This document shows positions 32,751 through 40,889 of a stretch of 64,000 nucleotides of DNA, piece after piece (position 1 is the first letter of the stretch; every line of letters begins with the position of its first letter). The translations under genes were made by a program, and so were the position numbers. Source of the stretch: Terrabacter aerolatus (GTDB lineage: Bacteria > Actinomycetota > Actinomycetes > Actinomycetales > Dermatophilaceae). The notes under the pieces are model-generated. The model made no database searches and was not told the DNA's origin. It worked only from the letters and a program-made list of their open reading frames with translations. Location of the stretch: contig NZ_BJYX01000011.1 in the NCBI RefSeq assembly GCF_007991735.1, forward strand, positions 79,489 through 143,488, written 5' to 3'.

Positions 32751-33137
32751 CTACTTCACGTCGTCGAGGTCGACGACGAAGATGAGCGTCTCGCCGGGCT
32801 TGATCGCAGCGCCTGCGCCGCGGTCCCCGTAGGCGAGGTGGGCCGGGATGGTCAGCTTGCGCCGACCGCCGACCTTCATGCCCTCGATGCCCTTGTCCCA
32901 GCCCGGGATGACCATGCCGACGCCGAGACGGAAGTCGAGCGCGCTGCCGCGGTTCCAGGACGAGTCGAACTCCTCACCCGTCGAGTGCGCGACACCGACG
33001 TAGTGGGCGCTGACCGTGTCGCCGGCCTTCGCCTCGCGGCCGTCGCCCTCGATGAGGTCCTCGACGACGAGGTCTGCCGGGGCGTCACCCTCGGGGAAGT
33101 CGATCTCGGGCTTGGTGCGGTTCGGGTCGAGTGCCAT
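32751..33137 (-). CDS. FKBP-type peptidyl-prolyl isomerase
   Basis: 128 residues, a single cytosolic FKBP domain with no signal sequence. The pocket residues are recognisable in VSAHYVGV, FDSSWNRG, LGVGMVIPGWDKGIEGMKVGGRRKLTIPAHLAYG and TLIFVVDL, the last block being listed in fragments. It should catalyse cis-trans isomerisation at proline. An AAAGGGA site precedes the ATG. A second FKBP gene, a lipoprotein, lies 78 bp upstream on the same strand, so the pair may be co-transcribed. Confidence 0.93.
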   Translation of the reverse strand: MALDPNRTKPEIDFPEGDAPADLVVEDLIEGDGREAKAGDTVSAHYVGVAHSTGEEFDSSWNRGSALDFRLGVGMVIPGWDKGIEGMKVGGRRKLTIPAHLAYGDRGAGAAIKPGETLIFVVDLDDVK

Positions 33138-33156
33138 GCTGCGTGTCCCTTTCGTT

Positions 33157-33183
33157 GGTGGCTCAGGTGGCTCAGGTGCCTCG
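33157..33183. repeat. 9-bp tandem repeat between FKBP genes
   Basis: Two exact units (ggtggctca at 33157 and 33166) and a third degenerate unit, in the 5' leader of the small FKBP gene. Confidence 0.6.
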
Positions 33184-33191
33184 GACGGCGA

Positions 33192-33204
33192 GCGGGTCGC
33201 CCGC
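33192..33204 (-). terminator. Small hairpin between the FKBP genes
   Basis: GCGGG and CCCGC with a 3-nt loop, shortly after the lipoprotein stop. Weak, and it may allow read-through into the next FKBP gene. Confidence 0.3.
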
Positions 33205-33215
33205 CGGGGTGATGC

Positions 33216-34205
33216 TCAGTACGCGTCGAGGATGTCGACGACGAAGACCAGGGTGTCGGTGCCGGAGATCTTCGGCGGGCTGCCGGCCTTGCCGTAGCCG
33301 TCGGTCGGCGGGATGACGAGCAGCACGCGGCTACCCACCTTCTTGCCCACGAGCGTCTTGTCCCAACCGGGGATGACCCCACCGACGCCGATCGGGAAGT
33401 CGGCGGCCGCGCCGCGCTGCCACGAGGAGTCGAAGACGCTGCCGTCCTTCCAGAGGACGCCGTGGTACTGGGCGCTGATGGTCTGGCCCTTCTGGACCGT
33501 GGCACCGGTGCCCTGGATCAGGGTCGCCTGCTGGGTGGTCGTCGGAGCGGCCGACTTCGGGACCGTGACGGTGGGCTCCTTGGTGGGGCCGTTCTTGAAC
33601 TCCACCTTCGGCAGCCCGGCCGGTGCGGCCGCCTGCGTGCCGTCGACCTGGGTCAGCGGCGTGTGCACGTCGGCGATGTCGGCCACGACGACGATGGTGT
33701 CGGTGCCCTTGACGCCGAGCTGCTCGTTGCCGGCCGAGCCGAAGCCCTTGTCCGGCGGGATGGTGAAGGCGATGCGTCCGCCCTTCGTCGCGCCGACGAG
33801 GCCATCGGTGAAGCCGGCGACGATGTCGGTGCGGCCGAGGCGGTAGCCCTCCTCGGACCGACCGGCGGCGTAGCCGTCGTCGATGAGCTTGCCGGTGGTG
33901 CCGTTGTAGATCTGCGCGCGCAGGCGCACGGTGTCGGCCTTGGTCGCGGCCTTGCCGGTGCCCGGCGTCAGCACCTTGTGCTCGACGACCTTCGAGCTGA
34001 TGGGCGTGGCGCCCAGGGTCACCTTCGGAGCCGTCTTCAGGTCGACGGCGCCGGTGGCGGTGACGCTCTTGAGGGCGGCGGCGGCCGAGGTGGTCGCGGT
34101 GCCGTTGGATCCGGACGTGCTCGACCCGCACGCGGCGACGGTCGTGAGCCCGAGGGCGGCGATCAGGGCAGCGGCCGTGCGAGCGGCCGTACGGTTGGGG
34201 CGCAC
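33216..34205 (-). CDS. Two-domain FKBP-type isomerase, lipoprotein
   Basis: 329 residues. The N-terminus is a lipoprotein signal: basic start, hydrophobic AAALIAALGLTTVAAC with the lipobox VAAC at about residues 24-27. A degenerate FKBP domain (GRTDIVAGFTDGLVGATKGGRIAFTI) is followed by a complete one (FDSSWQRG, GGVIPGWDKTLVGKKVGSRVLLVIPP fragments). It should act outside the membrane, folding exported proteins; Lnt from this window would acylate it. The GTG at 34205 fits the signal peptide. A 15-bp palindrome lies 77 bp upstream. Confidence 0.88.
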   Translation of the reverse strand: MRPNRTAARTAAALIAALGLTTVAACGSSTSGSNGTATTSAAAALKSVTATGAVDLKTAPKVTLGATPISSKVVEHKVLTPGTGKAATKADTVRLRAQIYNGTTGKLIDDGYAAGRSEEGYRLGRTDIVAGFTDGLVGATKGGRIAFTIPPDKGFGSAGNEQLGVKGTDTIVVVADIADVHTPLTQVDGTQAAAPAGLPKVEFKNGPTKEPTVTVPKSAAPTTTQQATLIQGTGATVQKGQTISAQYHGVLWKDGSVFDSSWQRGAAADFPIGVGGVIPGWDKTLVGKKVGSRVLLVIPPTDGYGKAGSPPKISGTDTLVFVVDILDAY

Positions 34206-34281
34206 AGGGAAGACTTTCGGTCGGGGCGGGCGGGCGTGGAGGTCCCGCTGGGCAAATCCCAGCCACTGTAACGCCCACCCT

Positions 34282-34296
34282 TGTGCAGGTTGCACA
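34282..34296. promoter_or_regulatory. Palindrome upstream of the FKBP lipoprotein gene
   Basis: TGTGCA, 3-bp spacer, TGCACA: perfect 15-bp palindrome. A minus-strand TACAGT box lies just downstream of it (34265-34270 region), so the palindrome overlaps the likely -35 zone. Confidence 0.5.
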
Positions 34297-34335
34297 GCCC
34301 ACTGACAGGTCGGGATGGCACGGGAGACCGCCTCC

Positions 34336-35727
34336 TCAGAGCGGGCGCTGAACCGTCGGGGACCGGTCGATGGTCTCCATGACCCGCTCGACCCGCTCGT
34401 CCACGGACCGGAAGGGGTCCTTGCACAGCACGGTGCGCTGGGCCTGGTCGTTGAGCTTGAGGTGTACCCAGTCCACCGTGAAGTCGCGGCCGTGGGCCTG
34501 GGCCGCCCGGATGAAGTCGCCGCGCAGCTTGGCCCGCGTCGTCTGGGGCGGTCGCACCTTGGCCTGAAAGACCTCGACGTCGGAGGCGACCCGAGCCGTG
34601 CGACCGTGGCGCTGGAGCAGGTAGAAGAGCCCGCGACGGCGGTTGATGTCGTGGTAGGCGAGGTCGATCTGCTGGATGCGCGCATCGGTGAGGGCCAGAC
34701 CGTGCTTGGCCCGGTAGCGCTCGATGAGGCGGTACTTGATGACCCAGTCGATCTCGGTGTCGATGGCGCCGAGGTTGCCCGAGCCGATCGCGTCGAGGGC
34801 ACGACCCCAGAGGTCGATGACCTGCTTGGTGTCGGGGCTGTCCATGCCCTCGCGGTCGACGAACTCGACGGCCTTGTCGAGGTACTCGCGCTGCATGTCC
34901 AGCGCTGACAGCTCCCGGCCGTTGGCGAGCCGGACGGTGGCCCGACCGCTCGGGTCGTGGCTCATCGTGCGGATGGCCCGGATGGGGTTCTCCATCGACA
35001 GGTCGCGCATGACGACGCCCGCCTCGATCATCCGCAGCACGAGGTCGGCACTGCCGACCTTGAGCAGGTTGGTCGTCTCGGACATGTTGGAGTCACCGAC
35101 GATGACGTGCAGGCGGCGGTACTTCTCCGCGTCCGCATGGGGCTCGTCGCGGGTGTTGATGATCGGCCGGCTGCGGGTCGTCGCCGACGACACGCCCTCC
35201 CAGATGTGGTCGGCCCGCTGGCTCACGGCGAAGCTCGCGCCGTGAGCCGTCGCGACGACCTTGCCGGCGCCGCAGACGATCTGCCGGCTGATGAGGAACG
35301 GGATGAACATGTCCGAGACGCGCTGGAAGTCCCCGCCGCGGCCGTACAGGTAGTTCTCGTGGCAGCCGTAGGAGTTGCCGGCGGAGTCGGTGTTGTTCTT
35401 GAAGACGAAGATCTCGCCCTCGACACCGTCGTCACGCAGGCGGCCCTGGGCGTCCTCGACGAGGCCCTCGAGGATCCGCTCCCCCGCCTTGTCCTGGATG
35501 ACGAGCTCGCGCACCGAGTCGCACTCGGCCGTGGCGTACTCCGGGTGCGAGCCCACGTCGAGGTAGAGGCGAGCACCGTTGCCGAGGAACACGTTGCTCG
35601 AACGGCCCCAGGCGACGACCCGGCGGAACAGGTAGCGGGCGACCTCGTCCGGAGTCAGGCGCCGCTGGCCCTGCGTCGTGCAGGTGACGCCGTACTCGTT
35701 CTCGATCCCGAAGATCCGCCGCTCCAT
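34336..35727 (-). CDS. pafA: Pup-protein ligase PafA
   Basis: 463 residues. PafA uses ATP to join the C-terminal Glu of Pup to substrate lysines, marking them for the proteasome. The opening [16 protein letters not shown], the catalytic-base region [30 protein letters not shown], and [12 protein letters not shown] are conserved with glutamine synthetase-like nucleotide binding. C-terminal domain complete ([22 protein letters not shown]). The ATG lies 6 nt after a TAGAGT box, so the mRNA is likely leaderless. Confidence 0.96.
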   Translation of the reverse strand: MERRIFGIENEYGVTCTTQGQRRLTPDEVARYLFRRVVAWGRSSNVFLGNGARLYLDVGSHPEYATAECDSVRELVIQDKAGERILEGLVEDAQGRLRDDGVEGEIFVFKNNTDSAGNSYGCHENYLYGRGGDFQRVSDMFIPFLISRQIVCGAGKVVATAHGASFAVSQRADHIWEGVSSATTRSRPIINTRDEPHADAEKYRRLHVIVGDSNMSETTNLLKVGSADLVLRMIEAGVVMRDLSMENPIRAIRTMSHDPSGRATVRLANGRELSALDMQREYLDKAVEFVDREGMDSPDTKQVIDLWGRALDAIGSGNLGAIDTEIDWVIKYRLIERYRAKHGLALTDARIQQIDLAYHDINRRRGLFYLLQRHGRTARVASDVEVFQAKVRPPQTTRAKLRGDFIRAAQAHGRDFTVDWVHLKLNDQAQRTVLCKDPFRSVDERVERVMETIDRSPTVQRPL

Positions 35728-35733
35728 GGAGCA

Positions 35734-35739
35734 ACTCTA
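35734..35739 (-). promoter_or_regulatory. -10 box of the leaderless pafA transcript
   Basis: TAGAGT (minus strand) ends 6 nt before the pafA ATG. Confidence 0.55.
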
Positions 35740-35919
35740 GGCGGCCCGACAGCGGGCCGCCCGGAACGGGCGAACCACCACCACCGCGCCGCGACGCCTG
35801 AGGGCGAGCAGTGGCCCGATCGACATGCCGACAGTCGTGCCAGCGGCGGACAGGGCTGACACAATGGCCGTCGTCCCCCTCATGCCGTACCCCTCCACCA
35901 TCCCCTGCATTGGACGGAA

Positions 35920-37179
35920 ATGATCGACAGACCACACTTCAAGTTCTCCCGCCGTGGCTACGAGCCCGAAGAGGTCGACTCGTTCATCGAGTCGCAGAAC
36001 CGCACTCTCCAGGCCGCCAAGAAGGACGCCGCCGAGCGCAGCGTCGAGCTGACGAAGCTCAACGCCGCCCTGACCGACCTGCGGGGACAGCTCGGTCAGC
36101 AGTCGCGCGTCATGGCCGACCTGAAGAAGAACAGCTCGCCGTCCCCGTCGCAGACCTTCTCCGACCTCGGCGAGCGGATCGCGCAGATCCTGACGCTCGC
36201 CGACCAGGAGGCCGGCGAGATGCGCTCGCGCGCGACGTCGGAGGCCGACGAGATCCGGGAGCGTGCCAACCGCTCCGCGGCCGAGCTCAAGGCGACCACC
36301 GCGACCTACGGCGAGCAGGCGCGCGCCCGCGCCGACGAGGAGGCCGTGCGCATCATCGCCCAGGCCAACCGCGAGGCCCAGGCCATCGTGGCCGAGGCGC
36401 AGAGCGTCACGGCGGCGCAGCGGCAGGAGGCCGCTGCGGAGTTCGAGGCGCACCGGCTCAAGGCGTCCACGGCTTCGGCCGAGCTCGAGGTGAAGCTCGC
36501 CGCTCGTCGGGAGTCGGCCGACGCCGAGTTCGAGGCGCGTCGCCAGCAGCAGGAGGCGGCACTCAGCGAGAGCGAGTCCCGGCTGCGCCAGCTCACCGAG
36601 CGTGCCGAGCACGACGCGCACGAGATGCGTGCCCGGGCCGAGCGCCTGCTCGAGAGCGCCCAGTCCCAGGCCGACCAGATCGTCTCCGAGGCCCGTGACC
36701 ACGCGTCGCGGCTGCGGGAGGAGTCCGACCGCGAGCTCGCGGCCGCGACGGCCCAGCGCGACAGCATCACCGCGCAGCTCGGCAACGTCCGCCAGATGCT
36801 CGCCACCCTCGGTGGCGGCGCGCTGATGGACTCCCTGGGCGCCCCGGACAAGCCGGCCCAGCCGGCCCAGGTCGCCGACGCCCAGCAGCCCGTGCCGGTG
36901 CCCTCCCAGTCGTCCGCCGACCCGGCCGACGAGGACGGGGACGCCGACGAGGCACGGCAGTCCGCCGAGGCGACGTCCGAGGCGGATCAGCCCGAGGACG
37001 CCACGGCCGACTCGACCGACTCGCCCGACTCGACCGACTCGCCCGACGCGGCCGCCGACGACGAGCAGGGTGACCAGCAGGGCGACGAGGACGCGGCCTC
37101 CTCGTCCTACGGCTCCGACCAGTCGTCGTACTACCAGCGCAGCGCGTCGGGCAACGCGGTCGGCGCCAACCGCCGCTGA
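35920..37179 (+). CDS. DivIVA-domain coiled-coil protein with acidic tail
   Basis: 419 residues. The N-terminus FKFSRRGYEPEEVDSFIESQ resembles DivIVA/Wag31 and GpsB membrane-curvature domains. Residues ~30-300 are almost continuous coiled coil (long Glu/Ala/Arg heptads), like Scy or FilP cytoskeletal proteins. The last ~120 residues are acidic and disordered, with a repeated STDSPD motif encoded by an 18-bp tandem duplication, and end SSSYGSDQSSYYQRSASGNAVGANRR in type. A role in polar growth or segregation is inferred. It sits between pafA (divergent) and prcA (convergent), interrupting the proteasome gene group. Confidence 0.8.
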   Translation: MIDRPHFKFSRRGYEPEEVDSFIESQNRTLQAAKKDAAERSVELTKLNAALTDLRGQLGQQSRVMADLKKNSSPSPSQTFSDLGERIAQILTLADQEAGEMRSRATSEADEIRERANRSAAELKATTATYGEQARARADEEAVRIIAQANREAQAIVAEAQSVTAAQRQEAAAEFEAHRLKASTASAELEVKLAARRESADAEFEARRQQQEAALSESESRLRQLTERAEHDAHEMRARAERLLESAQSQADQIVSEARDHASRLREESDRELAAATAQRDSITAQLGNVRQMLATLGGGALMDSLGAPDKPAQPAQVADAQQPVPVPSQSSADPADEDGDADEARQSAEATSEADQPEDATADSTDSPDSTDSPDAAADDEQGDQQGDEDAASSSYGSDQSSYYQRSASGNAVGANRR

Positions 37180-37189
37180 GGACACCGTC

Positions 37190-37234
37190 CACGACGAAGG
37201 CCGCTCACCACGATGGTGGGCGGCCTTCGTCGTG
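37190..37234. terminator. Bidirectional terminator between divIVA-like gene and prcA
   Basis: CACGACGAAGGCCGC and GCGGCCTTCGTCGTG form a perfect 15-bp outer stem with a 4-bp inner stem (CCAC/GTGG). It lies between two convergent genes and can serve both strands. Confidence 0.8.
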
Positions 37235-37259
37235 CCCGTGCCAGGGCGACGGTCTGTCG

Positions 37260-38135
37260 TCAGGCCGGCGGCGCAGCAGGCCCGGGAGAGCCGGGAGGCC
37301 CTGCAGGTCCGGCACCATCGGAAGCTGACCCTGCTCCACCGGGGGCACCCGGATCTGGCTCTGCCGCGGTCGAGTCCGCGCCGAGGACGCCCGCGGGCGC
37401 ATCCGTAATCTCGCGGCGCTCAGCCGACTCAGCCGACTCACCGGGCTCGCCGAGCAGCCGCGTCAGCAAGGGGCCGACGATGCGCCGGAAGGAGCGGCGA
37501 GGACGGTCGCGGTCGAGGACGGCCACCTCGAGCTGGGCCTCGTCGAGGGGCCGGCGCTCGCCGTTCTCCCCGGTGGCGAGCACGTCGACGGCGAGACGGA
37601 GGACCTCGCTCAGGCTCATGCCCGGGCGCCAGCCCGTGCCGAGCCGTTCCTCGGCCACGTCACTCGCCCCACCCATCGCGACGAAGCCCTGCTCGTCGGC
37701 GACCGACCCGTCGTAGGTCAGCCGGAAGATCTGGTCGGCCCCGCTGTCGGCTCCGACCTCCGCCACGACGATCTCGATCTCGAAGGGCTTCGACTCCTGG
37801 GTGAACACCGCGCCGAGGGTCTGGGCGTAGGTGTTCGCCAGGGCGCGCGCCGTCACGTCGGTGCGGTCGTAGGAGTAGCCGCGCAGGTCGGCATACCGGA
37901 TCCCCGCGACCCGCAGGCTCTCGAACTCGTTGTAGCGTCCGACGGCGGCGAACGCGATGCGGTCGTATATCTCCGACACCTTGTGCAGGGCCCGCGACGG
38001 GTTCTCGGCGACGAAGGCGATGCCGCGGTCGTAGCCCACGACGACGACCGAGCGCCCACGCGCGATCCCCTTGCGCGCGAAGTCGGCCCGGTCCTTCATC
38101 ACCTGCTCGGGCGGGACGTAGAAGGGCATGCTCAT
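37260..38135 (-). CDS. prcA: Proteasome subunit alpha PrcA
   Basis: 291 residues, forming the outer rings of the 20S core. The N-terminal gating helix [25 protein letters not shown] is typical, as are [19 protein letters not shown] and [25 protein letters not shown] in fragments. The last ~65 residues are a Pro/Gly/Ser/Ala-rich tail, longer than in Mycobacterium tuberculosis PrcA (248 residues). The ATG overlaps the prcB stop (ATGA); an alternative ATG lies two codons later. Confidence 0.94.
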   Translation of the reverse strand: MSMPFYVPPEQVMKDRADFARKGIARGRSVVVVGYDRGIAFVAENPSRALHKVSEIYDRIAFAAVGRYNEFESLRVAGIRYADLRGYSYDRTDVTARALANTYAQTLGAVFTQESKPFEIEIVVAEVGADSGADQIFRLTYDGSVADEQGFVAMGGASDVAEERLGTGWRPGMSLSEVLRLAVDVLATGENGERRPLDEAQLEVAVLDRDRPRRSFRRIVGPLLTRLLGEPGESAESAERREITDAPAGVLGADSTAAEPDPGAPGGAGSASDGAGPAGPPGSPGPAAPPA

Positions 38136-38965
38136 CGGGCACCTCCCGGATTGTCGCGCCGTGCCGCGACGACGCGCTCGACGTGCTGCTCGAGGAGGTC
38201 CTGCGCGACGAACCGCGCGCCGGAGTGGTCGACGACCGCCACGGTGGGCCAGATCTGGCGCCCGAGGTCCGGGCCACCGGTCGCGGAGTCGTCGTCGGCC
38301 GCGTCGTAGAGGGCCTCGATGGCGACGGAGACGGCCTGCTGCTCGTCGAGACCGGGCCGCCACAGCTTCTTGAGGGAGCCCCGGGCGAACACGGACCCCG
38401 AGCCGGTCGAGTGGTGACCACCCTCGACGTAGCAGCCGCCCGTGACGTCGTAGGAGTAGATGCGGCCCGTGGCGGACTCGAGGTCGAAGCCGGCATACGT
38501 CGGCACGACCGTCAGGCCCTGCATCGCGAGCGCGAGGTTGCCACGGATCATCGAGGCGAGACGGTTGGCCTTGCCCTCGAGCGACATGATGGCGCCCTCG
38601 ATCTTCTCGTAGTGCTCGAGCTCCACCTGGTAGAGCCGGACCAGCTCGATCGCGATCCCCGCGGTCCCGGCGATGCCGACGACGCTGTAGTCGTCGGCCG
38701 CGAAGACCTTCTCCATGTCGCGGTTGGCGATGACGTTGCCCATGGTGGCCCGTCGGTCACCGGCCATGATGACGCCGCCGTCGAAGAGCAGCGCGACGAT
38801 GGTGGTGCCGTGCGGCGCCTCGATGCTCGCCCCGGAGGGCAGGCGCCGGCCGGCGGGCAGCAGCTCGGGGCGGTAGGCGGTGACGAACTCGGTGAACGAC
38901 GACGACCCCGCACTGAGGAAGGCGTCGTCGAGGCGCCGCGACCGTCCCGGGAAGGACTGGGTCAC
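38132..38965 (-). CDS. prcB: Proteasome subunit beta PrcB
   Basis: 277 residues including a propeptide of 53. Cleavage between G53 and T54 ([10 protein letters not shown]) exposes the catalytic N-terminal threonine. [39 protein letters not shown] and YYDA-type C-terminal features ([17 protein letters not shown]) match actinobacterial PrcB. The GTG start overlaps the pup stop by 4 bp, so pup-prcB-prcA is one coupled operon. Confidence 0.96.
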   Translation of the reverse strand: MTQSFPGRSRRLDDAFLSAGSSSFTEFVTAYRPELLPAGRRLPSGASIEAPHGTTIVALLFDGGVIMAGDRRATMGNVIANRDMEKVFAADDYSVVGIAGTAGIAIELVRLYQVELEHYEKIEGAIMSLEGKANRLASMIRGNLALAMQGLTVVPTYAGFDLESATGRIYSYDVTGGCYVEGGHHSTGSGSVFARGSLKKLWRPGLDEQQAVSVAIEALYDAADDDSATGGPDLGRQIWPTVAVVDHSGARFVAQDLLEQHVERVVAARRDNPGGAR

Positions 38966-39168
38966 TGGCCGCCCTTCTGGACGAAGCCGCGGACGAACTC
39001 CTCGGCGTTGGACTCGAGGACACCGTCGATCTCGTCGAGCACGCTGTCGATGTCGTCCGACAGCCCCTCCTTGACGGCGGCGCCGGCGGGCGCGGTCGGG
39101 GGTGCGTCGGGTGTCTCCGGCGGCTCCTCGTCACGACGCTGCGGCTTGGCGTGCTCCTGACCCGGCAT
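38962..39168 (-). CDS. pup: Prokaryotic ubiquitin-like protein Pup
   Basis: 68 residues, largely disordered. The C-terminal half holds the ARC/Mpa-binding helix ([26 protein letters not shown]) and the chain ends in Gly-Gly-Gln, so Dop must deamidate it to Gly-Gly-Glu before ligation. A GGGAGG ribosome-binding site precedes the ATG, and a TAGGGT box lies 33 nt upstream. Confidence 0.97.
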   Translation of the reverse strand: MPGQEHAKPQRRDEEPPETPDAPPTAPAGAAVKEGLSDDIDSVLDEIDGVLESNAEEFVRGFVQKGGQ

Positions 39169-39200
39169 GGCTACCTCCCAGACGTGTTGGACCCTTGCCC

Positions 39201-39212
39201 CGACCCTAACCC
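39201..39212 (-). promoter_or_regulatory. Likely pup promoter -10 region
   Basis: Minus-strand GGGTTAGGGTCG contains a TAGGGT box about 35 nt before the pup ATG. The same 12-mer occurs upstream of arc at 48048-48059. Confidence 0.45.
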
Positions 39213-39289
39213 GTGCGGGCCTCCGAGTCCGAGGACCCTCCGGCGGCGGGTGAGCAGGGTGCGCGGTGGCTGCAGCGGGCCGGCGCCGA

Positions 39290-40810
39290 CTACTCGGGAG
39301 TGGCGAGTCCGCGCAGCAGGTCGCCCACGTCCGCGCTCTGCTCGAGGAGGGTGCCCACCTGGGCGCGCGTGCCGCGCTCGGGCTCGAGGAGCGGCACCCG
39401 CTGGAGGCTCGCCCGGCCCGGGACGTCGAAGACGACCGAGTCCCAGCTCGCCGAGAAGACGTGGGAGGTGAAGCGGCGCACGCACTCTCCGCGGAACCAG
39501 GCCCGGGTGTCCTCGGGCGGCGTCGTCTGGGCGCCCTTGACCTCCTCCGGCGTCACGAGGTCGCGGAGCATGCCGCGGTCACGGAGCCGGTGCACGAGGC
39601 CCTTCTCGGGGCGCACGTCGGCCCACTGGATGTCGATGGCGGCGAGACGGTGGTCGTCCCACGACAGGCCGTCGCGGGCGCGGTAGCCCTCGAGCAGCTT
39701 CAGCTTGGCGACCCAGTCGAGCAACGGGGCGCACGACATGACGTCGCTGCCGAGGCCGGTCAGCACCTCCTCCCACAGGCTCATCACCTCGGCGGTGGCC
39801 GCGGGCTCGGGGTCGTCGCCGCGCGCGTCGAGCCACGCGCGCGCCGCCTCGAGGTACATCCACTGCACGTCGAGAGCGGTCATCGTGCGCCCGTCGACGA
39901 GCTCGACCGTGGCCGTGAGCGACGGGTCGTGCGAGACCGTCTGCAGCGCCGCGACCGGACGTCGCACGGACCAGTCCTCGGTGAGGTGGCCGTCCTCGAT
40001 CATGCCGAGCACGAGGGAGGTGGTCCCCGTCTTGAGCAGCGTCGCCACGTCCAGGTGGTTGGCGTCGCCGATGATGACGTGCAGCCGCCGGTAGCGGTCG
40101 GCGACGGCGTGGGGCTCGTCGCGGGTGTTGATGATCGGTCGCTTGAGCGTCGTCTCGAGGCCGACCTCGGTCTCGAAGAAGTCCGCCCGCTGCGAGATCT
40201 GGTAGCCCGCTCCCCTGCTGTCGACGCCGATGCCGACCCGGCCAGCGCCGCAGACGACCTGGCGCGTCACGAAGAACGGGATGAGGTGGCGCACGATGTC
40301 GGGGAAGGCGGTGCGCCGCGGCATGAGGTAGTTCTCGTGCGTGCCGTAGGACTGGCCCTTGCCGTCGGCGTTGTTCTTGTAGAGGTTGACCGGCGCCTGT
40401 CCGGGCCGGGCGGCGAGCAGGCGCACCGACTCGAGCGCGATGGCGTCTCCGGCGCGGTCCCACGTCACGGCGTCGCGCGGCAGGGTGACCTCGGGCGAGC
40501 TGTACTCCGGGTGCGCGTGGTCGACGTAGTACCGCGCGCCGTTGGTCAGCACGACGTTGGCCAGCGTCGGGTCCTCGACGTCGGTCAGCTGGCTCGGGTC
40601 GGCGCTCTGGCGGTCGAGCTGCCATCCACGGGCGTCGCGCAGCGGGTCCTCGAAGGCGTAGTCCCAGCTCGACTGGTTCGAGCGGATCCCCTGCGCGGCG
40701 GCGTACACGCTGACGACCTGCCCGGAGAGGAACATCGGGTTGGCCATCGGGTCGCCGGGCACCGAGATGCCGTACTCGGTCTCGAGTCCCATGATCCGCC
40801 GCACCGTCAT
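39290..40810 (-). CDS. dop: Deamidase/depupylase of Pup, Dop
   Basis: 506 residues, homologous to PafA. Dop converts the Pup C-terminal Gln to Glu and removes Pup from substrates. VRRIMGLETEYGIS, YYVDHAHPEYSSPE, LYKNNADGKGQSYGTHENYL and [21 protein letters not shown] (fragmented) are present. The extra loop after residue ~40 (ANPMFLSGQVV...) is the Dop loop absent from PafA. The ATG at 40810 follows a TATCGT box by 6 nt; the longer upstream frame is rejected. Confidence 0.96.
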   Translation of the reverse strand: MTVRRIMGLETEYGISVPGDPMANPMFLSGQVVSVYAAAQGIRSNQSSWDYAFEDPLRDARGWQLDRQSADPSQLTDVEDPTLANVVLTNGARYYVDHAHPEYSSPEVTLPRDAVTWDRAGDAIALESVRLLAARPGQAPVNLYKNNADGKGQSYGTHENYLMPRRTAFPDIVRHLIPFFVTRQVVCGAGRVGIGVDSRGAGYQISQRADFFETEVGLETTLKRPIINTRDEPHAVADRYRRLHVIIGDANHLDVATLLKTGTTSLVLGMIEDGHLTEDWSVRRPVAALQTVSHDPSLTATVELVDGRTMTALDVQWMYLEAARAWLDARGDDPEPAATAEVMSLWEEVLTGLGSDVMSCAPLLDWVAKLKLLEGYRARDGLSWDDHRLAAIDIQWADVRPEKGLVHRLRDRGMLRDLVTPEEVKGAQTTPPEDTRAWFRGECVRRFTSHVFSASWDSVVFDVPGRASLQRVPLLEPERGTRAQVGTLLEQSADVGDLLRGLATPE

Positions 40811-40816
40811 GGCCCG

Positions 40817-40822
40817 ACGATA
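40817..40822 (-). promoter_or_regulatory. -10 box of the leaderless dop transcript
   Basis: TATCGT (minus strand) ends 6 nt before the dop ATG. Confidence 0.55.
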
Positions 40823-40865
40823 ACCGTCCGGACCGCCGCTTCCGCGCGCGGTCCGGGGTCGTGCG

Positions 40866-40879
40866 ACGGCGTATGCCGT
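40866..40879. terminator. Hairpin containing a GTATGCCG element
   Basis: ACGGC, loop GTAT, GCCGT. It follows the stop of the flippase-like gene by about 10 bp. The element extends to GTATGCCGTGTG, a 12-mer shared with three other intergenic copies. Confidence 0.4.
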
Positions 40880-40889
40880 GTGCCCGGCT

